A program made the translations under genes and the position numbers. Below are positions 1 through 8,952 of a stretch of 64,000 nt of DNA, piece by piece (the stretch's first letter is position 1; every line of letters starts with the position of its first letter). Source of the stretch: Sphingobacterium sp. UBA7855 (GTDB lineage Bacteria; Bacteroidota; Bacteroidia; Sphingobacteriales; Sphingobacteriaceae). The DNA is taken from contig DLST01000012.1 of assembly GCA_002500745.1 (NCBI GenBank), forward strand, positions 1 through 64,000, given 5' to 3'. Below the pieces are notes generated by a model. The model was not told the origin of the DNA. It did no database searches and saw only the letters and a list, made by a program, of their open reading frames with translations.

Positions 1-3
1 TAG

Positions 4-228
4 TTAGGGTGAGATTACAATATCAGGGTTCCCGCCTTGATAGACTATTCCGTTTTTATACAGGAAAATAACATCAAAAAAAACGCTATCTACTTTAGTA
101 TAATAATACCCATTTAACAAAAGTCTTTCACTATCATTTTCTTTCAGTTGCAATGTCGGCAGTTGCCGACGAACAGAACAGGAAACTATTAAAAAGAAAA
201 ATATATAAAAATAAATTGTCCTTACCAT
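4..228 (-). CDS. Small putative lipoprotein, function unknown
   Basis: The 74-aa product begins with a hydrophobic stretch ending in a cysteine (FFFLIVSC, Cys at about residue 17), which looks like a lipoprotein signal, so it is probably anchored in a membrane. The rest is Tyr- and Asn-rich with no domain I recognise. It is the last gene seen in a minus-strand run of small lipoprotein and hypothetical genes. It ends with a stop just inside the window edge. It is short for a lipoprotein, so it may be a truncated remnant of a longer family member. Confidence 0.5.
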   Translation of the reverse strand: MVRTIYFYIFFFLIVSCSVRRQLPTLQLKENDSERLLLNGYYYTKVDSVFFDVIFLYKNGIVYQGGNPDIVISP

Positions 229-283
229 ACCGTAAATGGATTAAGTGTGCGATTCAAGTAATTTATTGATAAATTAAAATGAT

Positions 284-478
284 TTAAACAATACTCATCA
301 ATACAAGCCTCAGCATATCTGAATTCAAAAGTATTTTGTTAGGTATAGTATCAAAGCCCACATTCTCCTCAACTTCTGAAAAACCTATTCGATGAAGTTC
401 AAATTCAAAAACGTATAATTTTTTATCATTCCAAACATCTAACATTATTGAATCAGATAAATTTTTTTTTATACTCAT
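284..478 (-). CDS. Small hypothetical protein
   Basis: A 64-aa reading frame that opens with ATG and has no signal peptide or membrane segment. It is acidic with alternating hydrophobic residues (LYVFEFELHRIGF), suggesting a small folded or remnant domain. It lies in line with its minus-strand neighbours, 55 bases upstream of the small lipoprotein gene. I do not recognise the family. It could be a fragment of a longer immunity-like gene or a chance frame. Confidence 0.35.
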   Translation of the reverse strand: MSIKKNLSDSIMLDVWNDKKLYVFEFELHRIGFSEVEENVGFDTIPNKILLNSDMLRLVLMSIV

Positions 479-559
479 ATTATAAAACCACCCGAAGTAA
501 ATACGAAAGCTTCTCTAACAGCGTTGGGTGTTGCATCATTAATTTCAATCAATGTATCA

Positions 560-904
560 CTATTTTATCTCTGATACTACATCCGAAAAATCTTTCCACT
601 CCAAATGCGAATAAAAATCCCTGACCACACCTATTTTACTGAAAACAGAGTTAAAACATCCTTCATTTAATACCGCTTGGAGAGCTGCATAAATTTCCCG
701 ACGAGAGAGCTCTTTTACAATAAGCATATCTGTAGACCAAAAATAAATTTCACGATTTTTCTCCATCAGTTTATCGATATTAGTCAACGTAAACAATGTT
801 CCAAAATAAACCTCATCATTCTCTAAAATAATGTTGACATCAAGGTTATCATCATATACATCGATAACTTGATAAGGAGCTGGAAATCGAACTTTAAATT
901 TCAT
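560..904 (-). CDS. Hypothetical cytoplasmic protein, immunity-like
   Basis: A 114-aa product with no signal peptide or membrane segment. The N-terminus is beta-rich (residues 1-40) and the C-terminal half looks helical (REIYAALQAVLNEG). Size, acidity and position among many small unrelated genes resemble the immunity genes found in polymorphic-toxin clusters. That is inference from context only, as no toxin gene is visible nearby. It starts 17 bases after the stop of the upstream lipoprotein gene, so the two are probably co-transcribed. Confidence 0.55.
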   Translation of the reverse strand: MKFKVRFPAPYQVIDVYDDNLDVNIILENDEVYFGTLFTLTNIDKLMEKNREIYFWSTDMLIVKELSRREIYAALQAVLNEGCFNSVFSKIGVVRDFYSHLEWKDFSDVVSEIK

Positions 905-921
905 AACCTTAAGTATAGTTC

Positions 922-1398
922 TTATTTTTTTTTCAACAATTCGGCCCTTGCATTCCTAAAAGGAGAATGCTCAACAAAAATTTTATGATCAATTTTTTCA
1001 ATGCTAAATTTCGCGTTATGGCGATCCATCTTGAAAAAGTCCAAATCTGTTAGCAGATATACACCTTCATTCAAATTTCCAGGAGACGGAAACCACTCAT
1101 AAGAATAGACATCCCTGCCCTTACAAACAAAAATAAATCGGGCACCAACATCTGTATAGCTCCTCAATTCAAAACCTAAAATTTCATTTATTTCATCTAA
1201 AGAATACTTTCCACTAAAATAATAGACGGTGTCCCAATTAAAATCAAAGGCTTTATCCATATCCAGAACGCATCCATTATTTGTCTTACATTGCTGAAAT
1301 TCTCGCATTACCGTATTATCAAATTTAGGATCTTGGTAACAACCCAGCATAAGAAAGACCAACATAAATACATAATATTGGAACTTTTGTTTGATCAT
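922..1398 (-). CDS. Putative lipoprotein, function unknown
   Basis: I chose the ATG at 1398, giving MIKQKFQYYVFMLVFLMLGC. This is a canonical lipoprotein signal with the lipidation cysteine at residue 20; a start further upstream would add a charged stretch before it. The mature part of about 138 residues has no domain I recognise, but contains an aromatic-rich stretch and ends in a basic tail. It lies 34 bases downstream of the next lipoprotein gene in the same direction, suggesting one transcript. Confidence 0.65.
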   Translation of the reverse strand: MIKQKFQYYVFMLVFLMLGCYQDPKFDNTVMREFQQCKTNNGCVLDMDKAFDFNWDTVYYFSGKYSLDEINEILGFELRSYTDVGARFIFVCKGRDVYSYEWFPSPGNLNEGVYLLTDLDFFKMDRHNAKFSIEKIDHKIFVEHSPFRNARAELLKKK

Positions 1399-1432
1399 CC
1401 CAACATACTCCTGATCGCAAGCCCATTCGTTC

Positions 1433-2065
1433 TTACTCATATTTTACGTCGACTTCATAATACATGGATGGTGGACTTGGTGTTTTTTTTATGGCCTTAT
1501 ATTTATGTTTATCCAAAAATGCTGAATTTCCGGATAAATAGATCCGGTCGATCTTCTCAAAATAATTGTAATAGTCAATCAGCGATCTGATTTTATCCCC
1601 TAAATCCTTATCCCGAAACTTAACGATGCCGTTTTCGCTTTTATAAAAAAAATCGTTATCATTATTAATCAATAAGATATCGTCTTTAGAAGTAATCAGG
1701 TAAATTTTATAGTCTCCATAAGGGTACATTTTATTGTCATCGTAATTAACGGTATCTCCCTGGGTTCGATATTTATTTACTATCGTTTTATACAACTTGT
1801 TCCATTCGGCACTATCTAATAGTTTATCATGGACCTTTGCAACAGCATTGTAATCAAATATATTTTGTTGAAAAGTTGAAAAGCTAAATTTGTCATCTTG
1901 GATAAGTCCATCTTCAAAGATAACTTTAGTATAAGGACTGTCTGTCGTAAATGCGCGGTCCATCTTTTGATTTTCAACAACAGGTCCATTGCAGCTTGAT
2001 ATAAGCAACAGGCAACTTATCATGCTGGCGAATAACCAATGTAGAATCTGTTTCGTTTTTTTCAT
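1433..2065 (-). CDS. Putative lipoprotein, function unknown
   Basis: The ATG at 2065 gives MKKTKQILHWLFASMISCLLLISSC, a typical lipoprotein signal with Cys at about residue 25. The mature part of about 185 residues is rich in Asp, Asn, Lys and Tyr and has no recognised domain. About 30 bases upstream of the start lies a vestigial second start, ATGAAAATAT, which belongs to one copy of a 78-bp direct repeat. The same bases begin the lipoprotein gene at 3447. The 5' end of this gene may therefore have been exchanged by recombination at the repeat. Confidence 0.65.
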   Translation of the reverse strand: MKKTKQILHWLFASMISCLLLISSCNGPVVENQKMDRAFTTDSPYTKVIFEDGLIQDDKFSFSTFQQNIFDYNAVAKVHDKLLDSAEWNKLYKTIVNKYRTQGDTVNYDDNKMYPYGDYKIYLITSKDDILLINNDNDFFYKSENGIVKFRDKDLGDKIRSLIDYYNYFEKIDRIYLSGNSAFLDKHKYKAIKKTPSPPSMYYEVDVKYE

Positions 2066-2090
2066 TTCTGATTGCCCATTTTTAAACATA

Positions 2091-2168
2091 TTTTCATAAT
2101 GCTATGTTACGGAAGTTTATTTCTTACGATGTTTATTGTCCTAACTTTCCATAATTATGCTTGGATTA
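2091..2168. repeat. 78-bp direct repeat, copy A
   Basis: About 74 of 78 positions match the segment at 3441-3518 in the same orientation. The copy spans the stop codon of the 68-aa gene, the intergenic DNA, and a vestigial ATGAAAATAT start on the minus strand that no longer opens a lipoprotein. It marks a likely recombination or duplication boundary within the small-lipoprotein cluster. Confidence 0.85.
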
Positions 2169-2372
2169 ATGCCTTTCCAAATTCCATCCAATCGGTTTAT
2201 CTTCCAGATCTGTGATGTCAAGCCCATTGATTAATGTAAAAAGTGGCTCTTCAGGAAAATTATTTATACGCAATAGAATGAGCTTGTCGTATTCTTCATT
2301 GTAATAGTAATACCCAATTTCTGGATGTTTTTTCCAAAAAATAGTTGACGAAATTAATTCTTCATTGTTCAT
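2166..2372 (-). CDS. Small hypothetical protein
   Basis: A 68-aa soluble product with no signal peptide. It is rich in Trp, Tyr and acidic residues, with a YYYYNEEYDKL run at about residues 21-31. Its stop codon falls inside copy A of the direct repeat. It begins 11 bases after the stop of the preceding lipoprotein gene, so the two are probably one transcript. Function unknown; it could be a cytoplasmic partner of the neighbouring lipoproteins. Confidence 0.5.
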   Translation of the reverse strand: MNNEELISSTIFWKKHPEIGYYYYNEEYDKLILLRINNFPEEPLFTLINGLDITDLEDKPIGWNLERH

Positions 2373-2383
2373 AAGACCTTTAT

Positions 2384-2857
2384 TTAGTAAACCTTGTCCA
2401 TCGCGTTACCGGTATGTTTGTACCGCAATCCTAGATTATCCAATACCCTATTTTTGAAGTTTCCTATAGCAATTTTTCTATCACGGATCTCCGCTTTATT
2501 TTCAGGTTTGTTGTTAACAAGTATTCTTTCTCCCGATTGTTTATTTTCCACAGAAAGAAGCAATAATTCGGTTGGAGAATCCGCTGGAACCGGAATTAAT
2601 ACCCAGTAGATATCATTATTTTTCTCATCATTGACATAACCTTTGTAAAAATACGGACTGTTTACACTAATTTTAAATAATGAATCCTGGAGAGTCATGT
2701 TATTATAAGCCGTTATCTTTTTAATAAGAGAATCCTGTGTTACATCAAATTCATACCGTTCGGCCATCAAATTACTTCCAGCAGCGATGAAGTCACAAGA
2801 AGAAAAGAAAACACTCAATAGAATTATACTCACTATGGTTTGATAAAATTTGAACAT
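2384..2857 (-). CDS. Putative lipoprotein, function unknown
   Basis: A 157-aa product whose N-terminus, MFKFYQTIVSIILLSVFFSSC, is a lipoprotein signal with Cys at residue 21. The mature protein is acidic to neutral, with a central beta-rich stretch (NDIYWVLIPVPA) and a basic C-terminal third. I do not recognise a domain. It is flanked in the same orientation by a frameshifted lipoprotein gene upstream and a 68-aa gene downstream, with short gaps. Confidence 0.65.
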   Translation of the reverse strand: MFKFYQTIVSIILLSVFFSSCDFIAAGSNLMAERYEFDVTQDSLIKKITAYNNMTLQDSLFKISVNSPYFYKGYVNDEKNNDIYWVLIPVPADSPTELLLLSVENKQSGERILVNNKPENKAEIRDRKIAIGNFKNRVLDNLGLRYKHTGNAMDKVY

Positions 2858-2890
2858 GCTTAATCCTTTTAAATATAATATGTTATCAAG

Positions 2891-3447
2891 TTATTCAGAA
2901 CGATAAGAATCTATTTCGATCCAATTGCTTGACGTTATAATTCTCCCATTTCCCATATTTTTTAGATATAGGTGCAATTTTACCTTCCTATCTGCGGTCG
3001 AAACTCTCAAATCGTCCTTTCCTACAGTAAATCCATACGAAATAATACTGTCCTTTTTCAATGCCAATTTGAATTCCTCCAAAAATGCACAGTTTGGAAG
3101 TTCAAGTATCACTTGCTCTCCTTCTGGAATAAACTGTCTTGACAATAGCCTAATTTGATTATCTGTATTTTCAACAACAATCTGACTATGTTTTAATACA
3201 TCTGAATTCCTCGATTTATAAAAAAGTTCATAGTTTTCTAGATAATCAGGACATCCGATACTAAACATTCTGTCATCGAGATTTAAAATCGTATCTATTT
3301 TTGATTCAAAATCTAGTTTGACAAAATAATCATGCTCTATCTCTCTAATAGAAGTATTAAAACATATTGAATCTTCACATTTTCAACAGATTGACATGAA
3401 GATATAACACCTAATAAGGCAATATTTAAAAGTAGAAATATTTTCAT
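2891..3447 (-). pseudogene. Lipoprotein gene interrupted by a single-base frameshift
   Basis: An ATG at 3447 opens MKIFLLLNIALLGVISSC, a clear lipoprotein signal, but that frame stops after about 37 codons. A second frame on the same strand is open from about 3376 to 2891 and continues naturally (EDSICFNTSIREIEHD, and so on). Joining the two near 3378, where one base appears missing, gives a lipoprotein of about 185 aa. The ATG at 3268 would give a 125-aa product without a signal peptide and is unlikely to be the true start. The break could be a real inactivation or a sequencing error. Confidence 0.7.
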
Positions 3448-3518
3448 AATGCTAGGTTACGGAAGTTTATTTATTACGATGTTTATTGTGCTGACTTTCC
3501 ATAATTATGCTTGGATTA
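3441..3518. repeat. 78-bp direct repeat, copy B
   Basis: This is the partner of copy A at 2091-2168, with about four mismatches. Here the minus-strand ATGAAAATAT at the end of the repeat is the start of the frameshifted lipoprotein gene. This copy therefore shows the likely original arrangement of intergenic DNA plus gene start. Confidence 0.85.
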
Positions 3519-3649
3519 CCGGGCAGCAACAGCACGGTATAGAAACCGATACAGCGAATATATAATAAAATCGACGAAATCATCGCTGAAGATCACAATC
3601 GATAAATTAAAAGCAGTATTCAGGCGCATCCCCTATCATTGAGTTTTGT

Positions 3650-4156
3650 CTAAACTCCATTTCTTCTGATGTATACAAGTTTATTGCTTTTAGGAGTATA
3701 CAACATAAAATAGCTTCCTCCAGAATCAGCATAGATATAGGCATAAAAATTTCCCGGTTGGCTGAGCTTTCTATTCAATTCCTGAAAACAGCTATTTTCG
3801 AAATTAGCACTATCCAGTTCCAGTGAAAATAACGCTTTGGTTTCATCGTCAATAGGGCACTCTTTCCACTGACCAATTTTTGCATCGCCGGCAATAGTTC
3901 TATTTCCCCATTTTGAAATGGGTTTTATATCTTTCTTTAATAGAATATTTTCGGCCTTATATTGTATTACATCAAAAAATTCACCCCGCATGCTAAATCC
4001 GATAAGATCTACTGCACATTCCTGTTTTAAGGTTGGTAGCTGATCAAACACGGCCAATTGATCACTTTTTTTCAGGAAATCAACAGACTGATTTTTAATC
4101 ATAAAAAAGATCAGTAAGCAAATCAGCACGGCACCAATTAATTTCCAAGCATTCAT
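3650..4156 (-). CDS. Hypothetical membrane-anchored protein
   Basis: A 168-aa product with one N-terminal hydrophobic segment (residues about 6-21, LIGAVLICLLIFFMIKN) and no lipoprotein cysteine, so it is probably anchored with the rest outside the inner membrane. Two cysteines lie in the soluble part around the motif GQWKECPIDD. No domain recognised. It stands about 130 bases upstream of repeat copy B and shares the orientation and AT-rich composition of the small-lipoprotein cluster. Confidence 0.55.
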   Translation of the reverse strand: MNAWKLIGAVLICLLIFFMIKNQSVDFLKKSDQLAVFDQLPTLKQECAVDLIGFSMRGEFFDVIQYKAENILLKKDIKPISKWGNRTIAGDAKIGQWKECPIDDETKALFSLELDSANFENSCFQELNRKLSQPGNFYAYIYADSGGSYFMLYTPKSNKLVYIRRNGV

Positions 4157-4286
4157 ACTATTTCTATTTTAAAGGTGTTGTTATGGACTTGATGAAGGTA
4201 TTTTATGAAAAATACATATTTCAAACTTGGGCATTCTTTAGGATGTAAAGAACAACATCGCTATAGTTAAGTCGTTAAAGGACCTA

Positions 4287-4811
4287 CTAAACTACTTTAA
4301 GTTTTGAACCAAATATCTTCGTCAATGTTTTTTGTATTTCCTTGATCTTTTTTCTTTCCAAAAATTTAGAAAAATAAAATGGAAGCGCCAAAACATATCC
4401 GTTTATATTTCCTTTTTCAGAATAAAAATAAAGTCGTAGAAAGCCGTCGGCAACCTTAAGGTTGACATGCTTTACTGAATTTAGTTCTATGTTTTGAACA
4501 AAATCTGTTTTTTCATCCTGAATAGCGATTACAGCATTTTGTTTCACAATCTTAAACTTGCGTAATAAAAGCAGCGCAATCAAATTGGAGCTGAGGTTCA
4601 TGACATATAAGAACAATACAATCTCAACCATCAGCAACAACATTCCAAAAGTTACGCTGAACAAATTATCTCCAAATAGTGAATACATGTTAAATTCTCC
4701 ACTTGGAAGTGTATACCAATAATACATGCCCGAAATCATAATCAAACAAACCAACACTTCTATCACTAGATATGTTCTTAATCTGTATAGCCTCAGCGTA
4801 AATTCTTCCAT
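4287..4811 (-). CDS. Hypothetical inner-membrane protein
   Basis: A 174-aa product with two strong transmembrane segments in the first half (residues about 14-32, and about 50-85, which may hold two passes). A beta-rich soluble C-terminal half follows (LNSVKHVNLKVADGFLRLYFYS), resembling a small PH-like domain in layout. Such two-TM-plus-beta proteins often sit beside immunity or envelope genes, but I cannot assign a family. It is the first gene of the AT-rich minus-strand cluster. The region 4812-4930 upstream holds nothing I can identify. Confidence 0.55.
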   Translation of the reverse strand: MEEFTLRLYRLRTYLVIEVLVCLIMISGMYYWYTLPSGEFNMYSLFGDNLFSVTFGMLLLMVEIVLFLYVMNLSSNLIALLLLRKFKIVKQNAVIAIQDEKTDFVQNIELNSVKHVNLKVADGFLRLYFYSEKGNINGYVLALPFYFSKFLERKKIKEIQKTLTKIFGSKLKVV

Positions 4812-4930
4812 CTTAACATTTAAATATTTGGGCCAAAAATAAGGATAAAATGGACTTCTACTAGACCTTTGGAAAAGAAAATACGCGTATCATCTGGCTC
4901 AATATTCTTTGCTGAATAAGACGTACGCAC

Positions 4931-5647
4931 TCAACTGCGATTTAAGATCGATGTCATCACGTCCTCCCTTAAATTTCGGGCGATCGGAATTTTATATTCC
5001 CCCACATGTAACTGATTCCCTTCTATGATTGCTATCTTATTCCTATTGACCAGGTAGGATCGGTGGCAAGCAATAAAGTGCTGTGCTGGCAGCATGTTTA
5101 TCATTTGCTGTAGGCTGCAATAGGTGACTTCACGTGTACCTGAGGTATGCACAACCACGTAGTTACCCATACTCTGTACAAACAAGATATCCTGAATAAA
5201 AATCTTTTTTAATTGTTTGTCCACCTTCAGAAAGATATGCGCCTCCTGTGGATTTGCCAACAGCCCCGCTGAAGGAGCAGCGTTGCAGAGTACATCGAAT
5301 GCCCGATTGGCCGCCTTAAAAAAGCGTTCAAAAGGTACAGGCTTTAACAGATAATCGACTACTTCCAATTCATAACCGCGCAAAGCATACTTTTCGTAGG
5401 CCGACACCACGATAATCTTCGGCGGATTGCTTAAGCTCGCTATATAATCCAAACCCGATATCTCGGGCATCTCGATATCGAGAAAGATCAGATCAAGGGG
5501 ATGCGAGCGCAGATATTGGCTCAATTCAATCGCATCTTCGCATTCCACAACAAGCTTCAAAAAATCTATTTTCGCTATATAAGATGCAATTCCCTTACGC
5601 GCAAAAGGCTCGTCGTCTACGATAGCACATTTGATTTCCATCATCAT
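4931..5647 (-). CDS. LytTR-family response regulator
   Basis: A two-component response regulator that binds DNA through a LytTR domain. The receiver domain (residues about 4-120) shows the acidic pair in VDDEPFARKG, the phosphoacceptor Asp in LIFLDIEMPEISG, the Ser in VVSAYE and the conserved Lys in YLLKPV. The LytTR domain (about 140-238) shows the usual HRSYLVNRNKI motif. Four codons, GTG ATG ATG ATG, could each start it; I took the first ATG. The start abuts the stop of the sensor kinase gene, so the two are translationally linked and almost certainly form a pair. Confidence 0.93.
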   Translation of the reverse strand: MMMEIKCAIVDDEPFARKGIASYIAKIDFLKLVVECEDAIELSQYLRSHPLDLIFLDIEMPEISGLDYIASLSNPPKIIVVSAYEKYALRGYELEVVDYLLKPVPFERFFKAANRAFDVLCNAAPSAGLLANPQEAHIFLKVDKQLKKIFIQDILFVQSMGNYVVVHTSGTREVTYCSLQQMINMLPAQHFIACHRSYLVNRNKIAIIEGNQLHVGEYKIPIARNLREDVMTSILNRS

Positions 5648-5650
5648 CAC

Positions 5651-6721
5651 TTATAAATCTAGTATTAATTCTGCCAAAAAACACGTTCCATCGGTATGCG
5701 TGTGCAAGGTATGCCGCTGCGGATAGCGCAGTGCCAACCTCTTTTTCAGGTTGGAAAGTCCAGCCCCCGATTCCGTTCGCTCGGTCCGCGGAATTGCTGA
5801 CGCATCAGCAGCTGCCCCAGACAAACTGTTTGAAATACTGAAATAGATTTTAGTTCCTTCACGCTTGAGGCAAATCGCGATCTCGTATGCTCCTCGCACA
5901 TATTTAAAGGCATTCTCTATTAAAGGCTGAAACAGTAAAGGATAGATACGGACACCTGTCCAATCCTTTGCAATGTCGGTATGCACATGCAATCTAGCCG
6001 TCAGCCGCTGCTGCTGAAACGCTATATACGATGTCAGAAATGCAAGTTCGTGCTCCATGGAGACCTCCTCATCCATCGTGTAAATCTGGTACCGCAACAG
6101 TTCCGAAAGCTGCTCAACACTTTTTTTTGCTGTTGTATTGGATTCGTCAATCTGAAAATAAACCGTATTGAGTGCATTGAACAGGAAATGTGGATGATAT
6201 TGACTTTTCAGCAACTGCAATTCGGCATCTAACTTATCCGCTTTAATCTGTTCAACGTAGATGCGATTTTCGGCCATATTCCTGTCGCTGCGCTCGTTCC
6301 GCAAAAACATATAGTACAGCAGAAAGAGCGGTACATAAATCGCATTGACCAAGATATAATCAATATAACCGTCACCCATATATACCCAGCCGAGGCGCTC
6401 CGACACATACACGGTTGGATTCAACAGGCCCATTATCTGCACCACGGCAACGATATACTCTACCGTTACATTGGTTGTAACGGTAGGCTTCGCAGCAAAT
6501 ATTCTGCCCAGGCGCCGCCGCCACAGGAAGGTGATCACATAACAAAAAATCACCGAGATGAGCAGCCCGACCGAATGGATCTTAACACCGCCAGACCAAA
6601 ACTCATTTTTCTTCGTTAAATCCGTCACCACACGAAGAATATTGAAAGAAGCGATTCCCCAAAGCGCCGGGCCTAGATAAGGTATGGGATTTACACTTAG
6701 TTTTGCAATGCTCGCTCTCAT
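5651..6721 (-). CDS. LytS-type sensor histidine kinase
   Basis: A 356-aa inner-membrane sensor kinase. The first 150 residues contain about four hydrophobic segments with no extracellular sensor domain. They are followed by a His_kinase domain with the phosphoacceptor motif YHPHFLFNALN (residues about 175-185) and a HATPase region with PLLFQPLIENAFKY and a C-terminal GAGLSNLKKRL. It is encoded four bases after the beta-barrel receptor gene and directly before the LytTR regulator. The three probably form one operon in which kinase and regulator control transcription in response to an envelope signal. Confidence 0.92.
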   Translation of the reverse strand: MRASIAKLSVNPIPYLGPALWGIASFNILRVVTDLTKKNEFWSGGVKIHSVGLLISVIFCYVITFLWRRRLGRIFAAKPTVTTNVTVEYIVAVVQIMGLLNPTVYVSERLGWVYMGDGYIDYILVNAIYVPLFLLYYMFLRNERSDRNMAENRIYVEQIKADKLDAELQLLKSQYHPHFLFNALNTVYFQIDESNTTAKKSVEQLSELLRYQIYTMDEEVSMEHELAFLTSYIAFQQQRLTARLHVHTDIAKDWTGVRIYPLLFQPLIENAFKYVRGAYEIAICLKREGTKIYFSISNSLSGAAADASAIPRTERTESGAGLSNLKKRLALRYPQRHTLHTHTDGTCFLAELILDL

Positions 6722-6725
6722 AATA

Positions 6726-8951
6726 TCAATAATTAATCCGGTTACCTTCTTCTAAACGGTCGTTGCCACGCTCGCTTTTTAGATTATCTTTCTTTCCGCG
6801 GTGTAATCGGTAGGAAAGATTGATCCCCACGGATCTACTGTCGTACAACTCCCGGTAGCTGCCTTCCATAGCGTCACTGCTAAAGGTTATTTGAGGCCTG
6901 TTTGTCCGGAAAAGGTCATTGCCATAAATATACAAAGTTAATTTATCTTGCAAGAAGGTTTTGCGTACTCCGGTATTCATAGACCACAGGGAAGCAATGG
7001 TAGCCTGCCCCTCGGCAGTAGCGCCATTCCAGAAACCGTTGAGGTCTAAACTGAATTTAAAAGGCAGACTGATAGTATGCTGCACTTGCAAAGAAGGGAC
7101 AAGCCGCCTATTTTGCTGCATATCGTTTCCTGCAAGCCATTCAAAACTGCTGTACATCAGGTTTCCATTCAGCTGGATGTTCCACTTTTTGACGGGAGAA
7201 ATATTGGCGGCATTAAACCGCAGCCCCACCGCCGATGCATGTTTCAGGTTCATCGGCATCACAATAGTCCGCCCGTGTTCGTCCAGGTTGTAGCTCTTGC
7301 TGATCGCATTTTGCCGCTGGCTATAGCGGAGCTGCAGTGAATACGAATTTTTAAACAACCAGGTAAGCTCCATGTTGTTGGCAAATTCGGGTTTCAACGT
7401 TGGATTTCCCCGCTCGTACAAATAGGGGTCGTTGACCTCCACAAAAGGACTCAGGTCTTTGAAATTTGGACGATTGACCCGCCTATGGTAATTGACGGAA
7501 AGCTTTTGCGCTGCATCCAGTGCATAGGTGAGTGTGAGATTGGGAAAGAAATTGCTATAGGACCTTTGCACGGTAAAAGCTGTATCTGGCTTATGTGCTG
7601 TAGTGCTCTTAAAGGCGGCATCCTCAAAACGTAGTCCTAGATCGATCTGAAAAGCGTCCGATGGGTTGTACCGCATTTGCATGAAAAGCGCTTTCAGCTG
7701 CTCTTTATGACCGAATGCATTGCTCAGCTCGGGGCGCACTTGCCAATGCTTATCAGCTGCCTGTTGAAATAATGAACGGGTATTCATGTCCACCTGCGTC
7801 AATTTTCCTCCAAAGGAAGCCGCCACATTTGGTCGGATGTCAAGCAGGTATTTCGATTGTATGGTTGTAATCGTAACCTTCCCCCCCGTCTCACCGCGCA
7901 GCTGCTGCTGGGAGGCTATTGCTGATCCGTCAGCACCAAATTTATCCAGCACTTGATCTTGGGTTTCCGCTTGTCTAAACTGCTGCCGGTCAACATAATT
8001 TTCCCATTTGGAACCGGTAGCGAGCTGGAGCGTTACATGTGCGCCTGTGCTAAAATTCTTAAAGGTATGCTTTAAGATATTCGTGGTTGCTATGCTGGAA
8101 TCTGGTTGTGAAGCGCTGTAAAAAAATTGAGAACGGACAGCTTCCTGTTTGGTCCGCTCATGATTGTTGATCAATACGTAGCCCCCTATTTTCACGTTGT
8201 CATTGGGCGTATAGTCGAGCGTGCCGTTGTAATAATGATTGTGGTACTTTCTTTTTCTTATGGCATCCATATCCAATCGTAAGGCATTGCTGCCCATTTC
8301 CGTCCCTCGGCTGATATACCGGGTGGAATTGACATCAATCAATTCGGTACCTTCCCCATACGAATACGTATGTGACGTTGTCCACTTGGACGTATTGGCG
8401 GTCACGGCGATATTTTGATAAGTCCGGCTATATTTCCCCTGTTCGGCATTGGTTGCTACCGATACACTTAGGCCATTGGCCTTACGAATGGCTTGTTTTA
8501 GATTGATAAACCGGGCTTCACCGTTGGCATCCAGGGTAGCATCTGGCTGTGTAATAAGTTCGACCACATCAAGCGATGAAGCGGGCATGGAGGCTAGAAA
8601 ATTGATCAGATTTTCGCCATTCATAAAATTTGTCTTTCCATCCACCAGCAGCTGAATGCCGGCTTGCCCATTTAAACTGATCGTACCATTGGCTAAAATA
8701 CTCACTCCGGGCATCCTGCGCAGCAGCTCCAGCGCACTCCCCGAAGAACCTGCACTCCCTTTGGTCACCTGATAAGTCAGCTTGCCGGGAGCAATTTTAA
8801 GGGGATTTACCCGTCGCGACACTTCAACCTCGCTGAGCCGTATTGACTTAATAGCGCTTGTATCCTGTAAACAAAAATTGGTTTCTCCATACGCCGCACC
8901 GCAAGCAAAGAGCACTGCGGCAAACTGCATATAAATAAATTTTGTGGTCAT
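6726..8951 (-). CDS. TonB-dependent receptor-like outer-membrane beta-barrel protein
   Basis: A 741-aa outer-membrane protein with an N-terminal signal peptide (FAAVLFACGAAYG). A plug-like region follows (about residues 40-160: SALELLRRMPGVSI, LLVDGKTNFM, SSLDVVELITQP), then a long beta-barrel of the outer membrane protein beta-barrel family type, with NFFPNLTLTYAL and NPTLKPEFANNMELTW. It lacks the usual N-terminal carboxypeptidase-regulatory-like domain, so it is on the short side. It is the first gene of the operon with the kinase and LytTR regulator. It may be the transporter whose expression or occupancy they monitor. Substrate unknown. Confidence 0.85.
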   Translation of the reverse strand: MTTKFIYMQFAAVLFACGAAYGETNFCLQDTSAIKSIRLSEVEVSRRVNPLKIAPGKLTYQVTKGSAGSSGSALELLRRMPGVSILANGTISLNGQAGIQLLVDGKTNFMNGENLINFLASMPASSLDVVELITQPDATLDANGEARFINLKQAIRKANGLSVSVATNAEQGKYSRTYQNIAVTANTSKWTTSHTYSYGEGTELIDVNSTRYISRGTEMGSNALRLDMDAIRKRKYHNHYYNGTLDYTPNDNVKIGGYVLINNHERTKQEAVRSQFFYSASQPDSSIATTNILKHTFKNFSTGAHVTLQLATGSKWENYVDRQQFRQAETQDQVLDKFGADGSAIASQQQLRGETGGKVTITTIQSKYLLDIRPNVAASFGGKLTQVDMNTRSLFQQAADKHWQVRPELSNAFGHKEQLKALFMQMRYNPSDAFQIDLGLRFEDAAFKSTTAHKPDTAFTVQRSYSNFFPNLTLTYALDAAQKLSVNYHRRVNRPNFKDLSPFVEVNDPYLYERGNPTLKPEFANNMELTWLFKNSYSLQLRYSQRQNAISKSYNLDEHGRTIVMPMNLKHASAVGLRFNAANISPVKKWNIQLNGNLMYSSFEWLAGNDMQQNRRLVPSLQVQHTISLPFKFSLDLNGFWNGATAEGQATIASLWSMNTGVRKTFLQDKLTLYIYGNDLFRTNRPQITFSSDAMEGSYRELYDSRSVGINLSYRLHRGKKDNLKSERGNDRLEEGNRINY

Positions 8952-8952
8952 T

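Noticed and set aside
3519..3568. Short plus-strand frame ending ETDTANI, similar to a frame ending QKTDAAKE at 32190-32226
   Set aside because: Both are too short to judge and the similarity covers fewer than ten codons; possibly chance or shared remnants of an exported-peptide gene.
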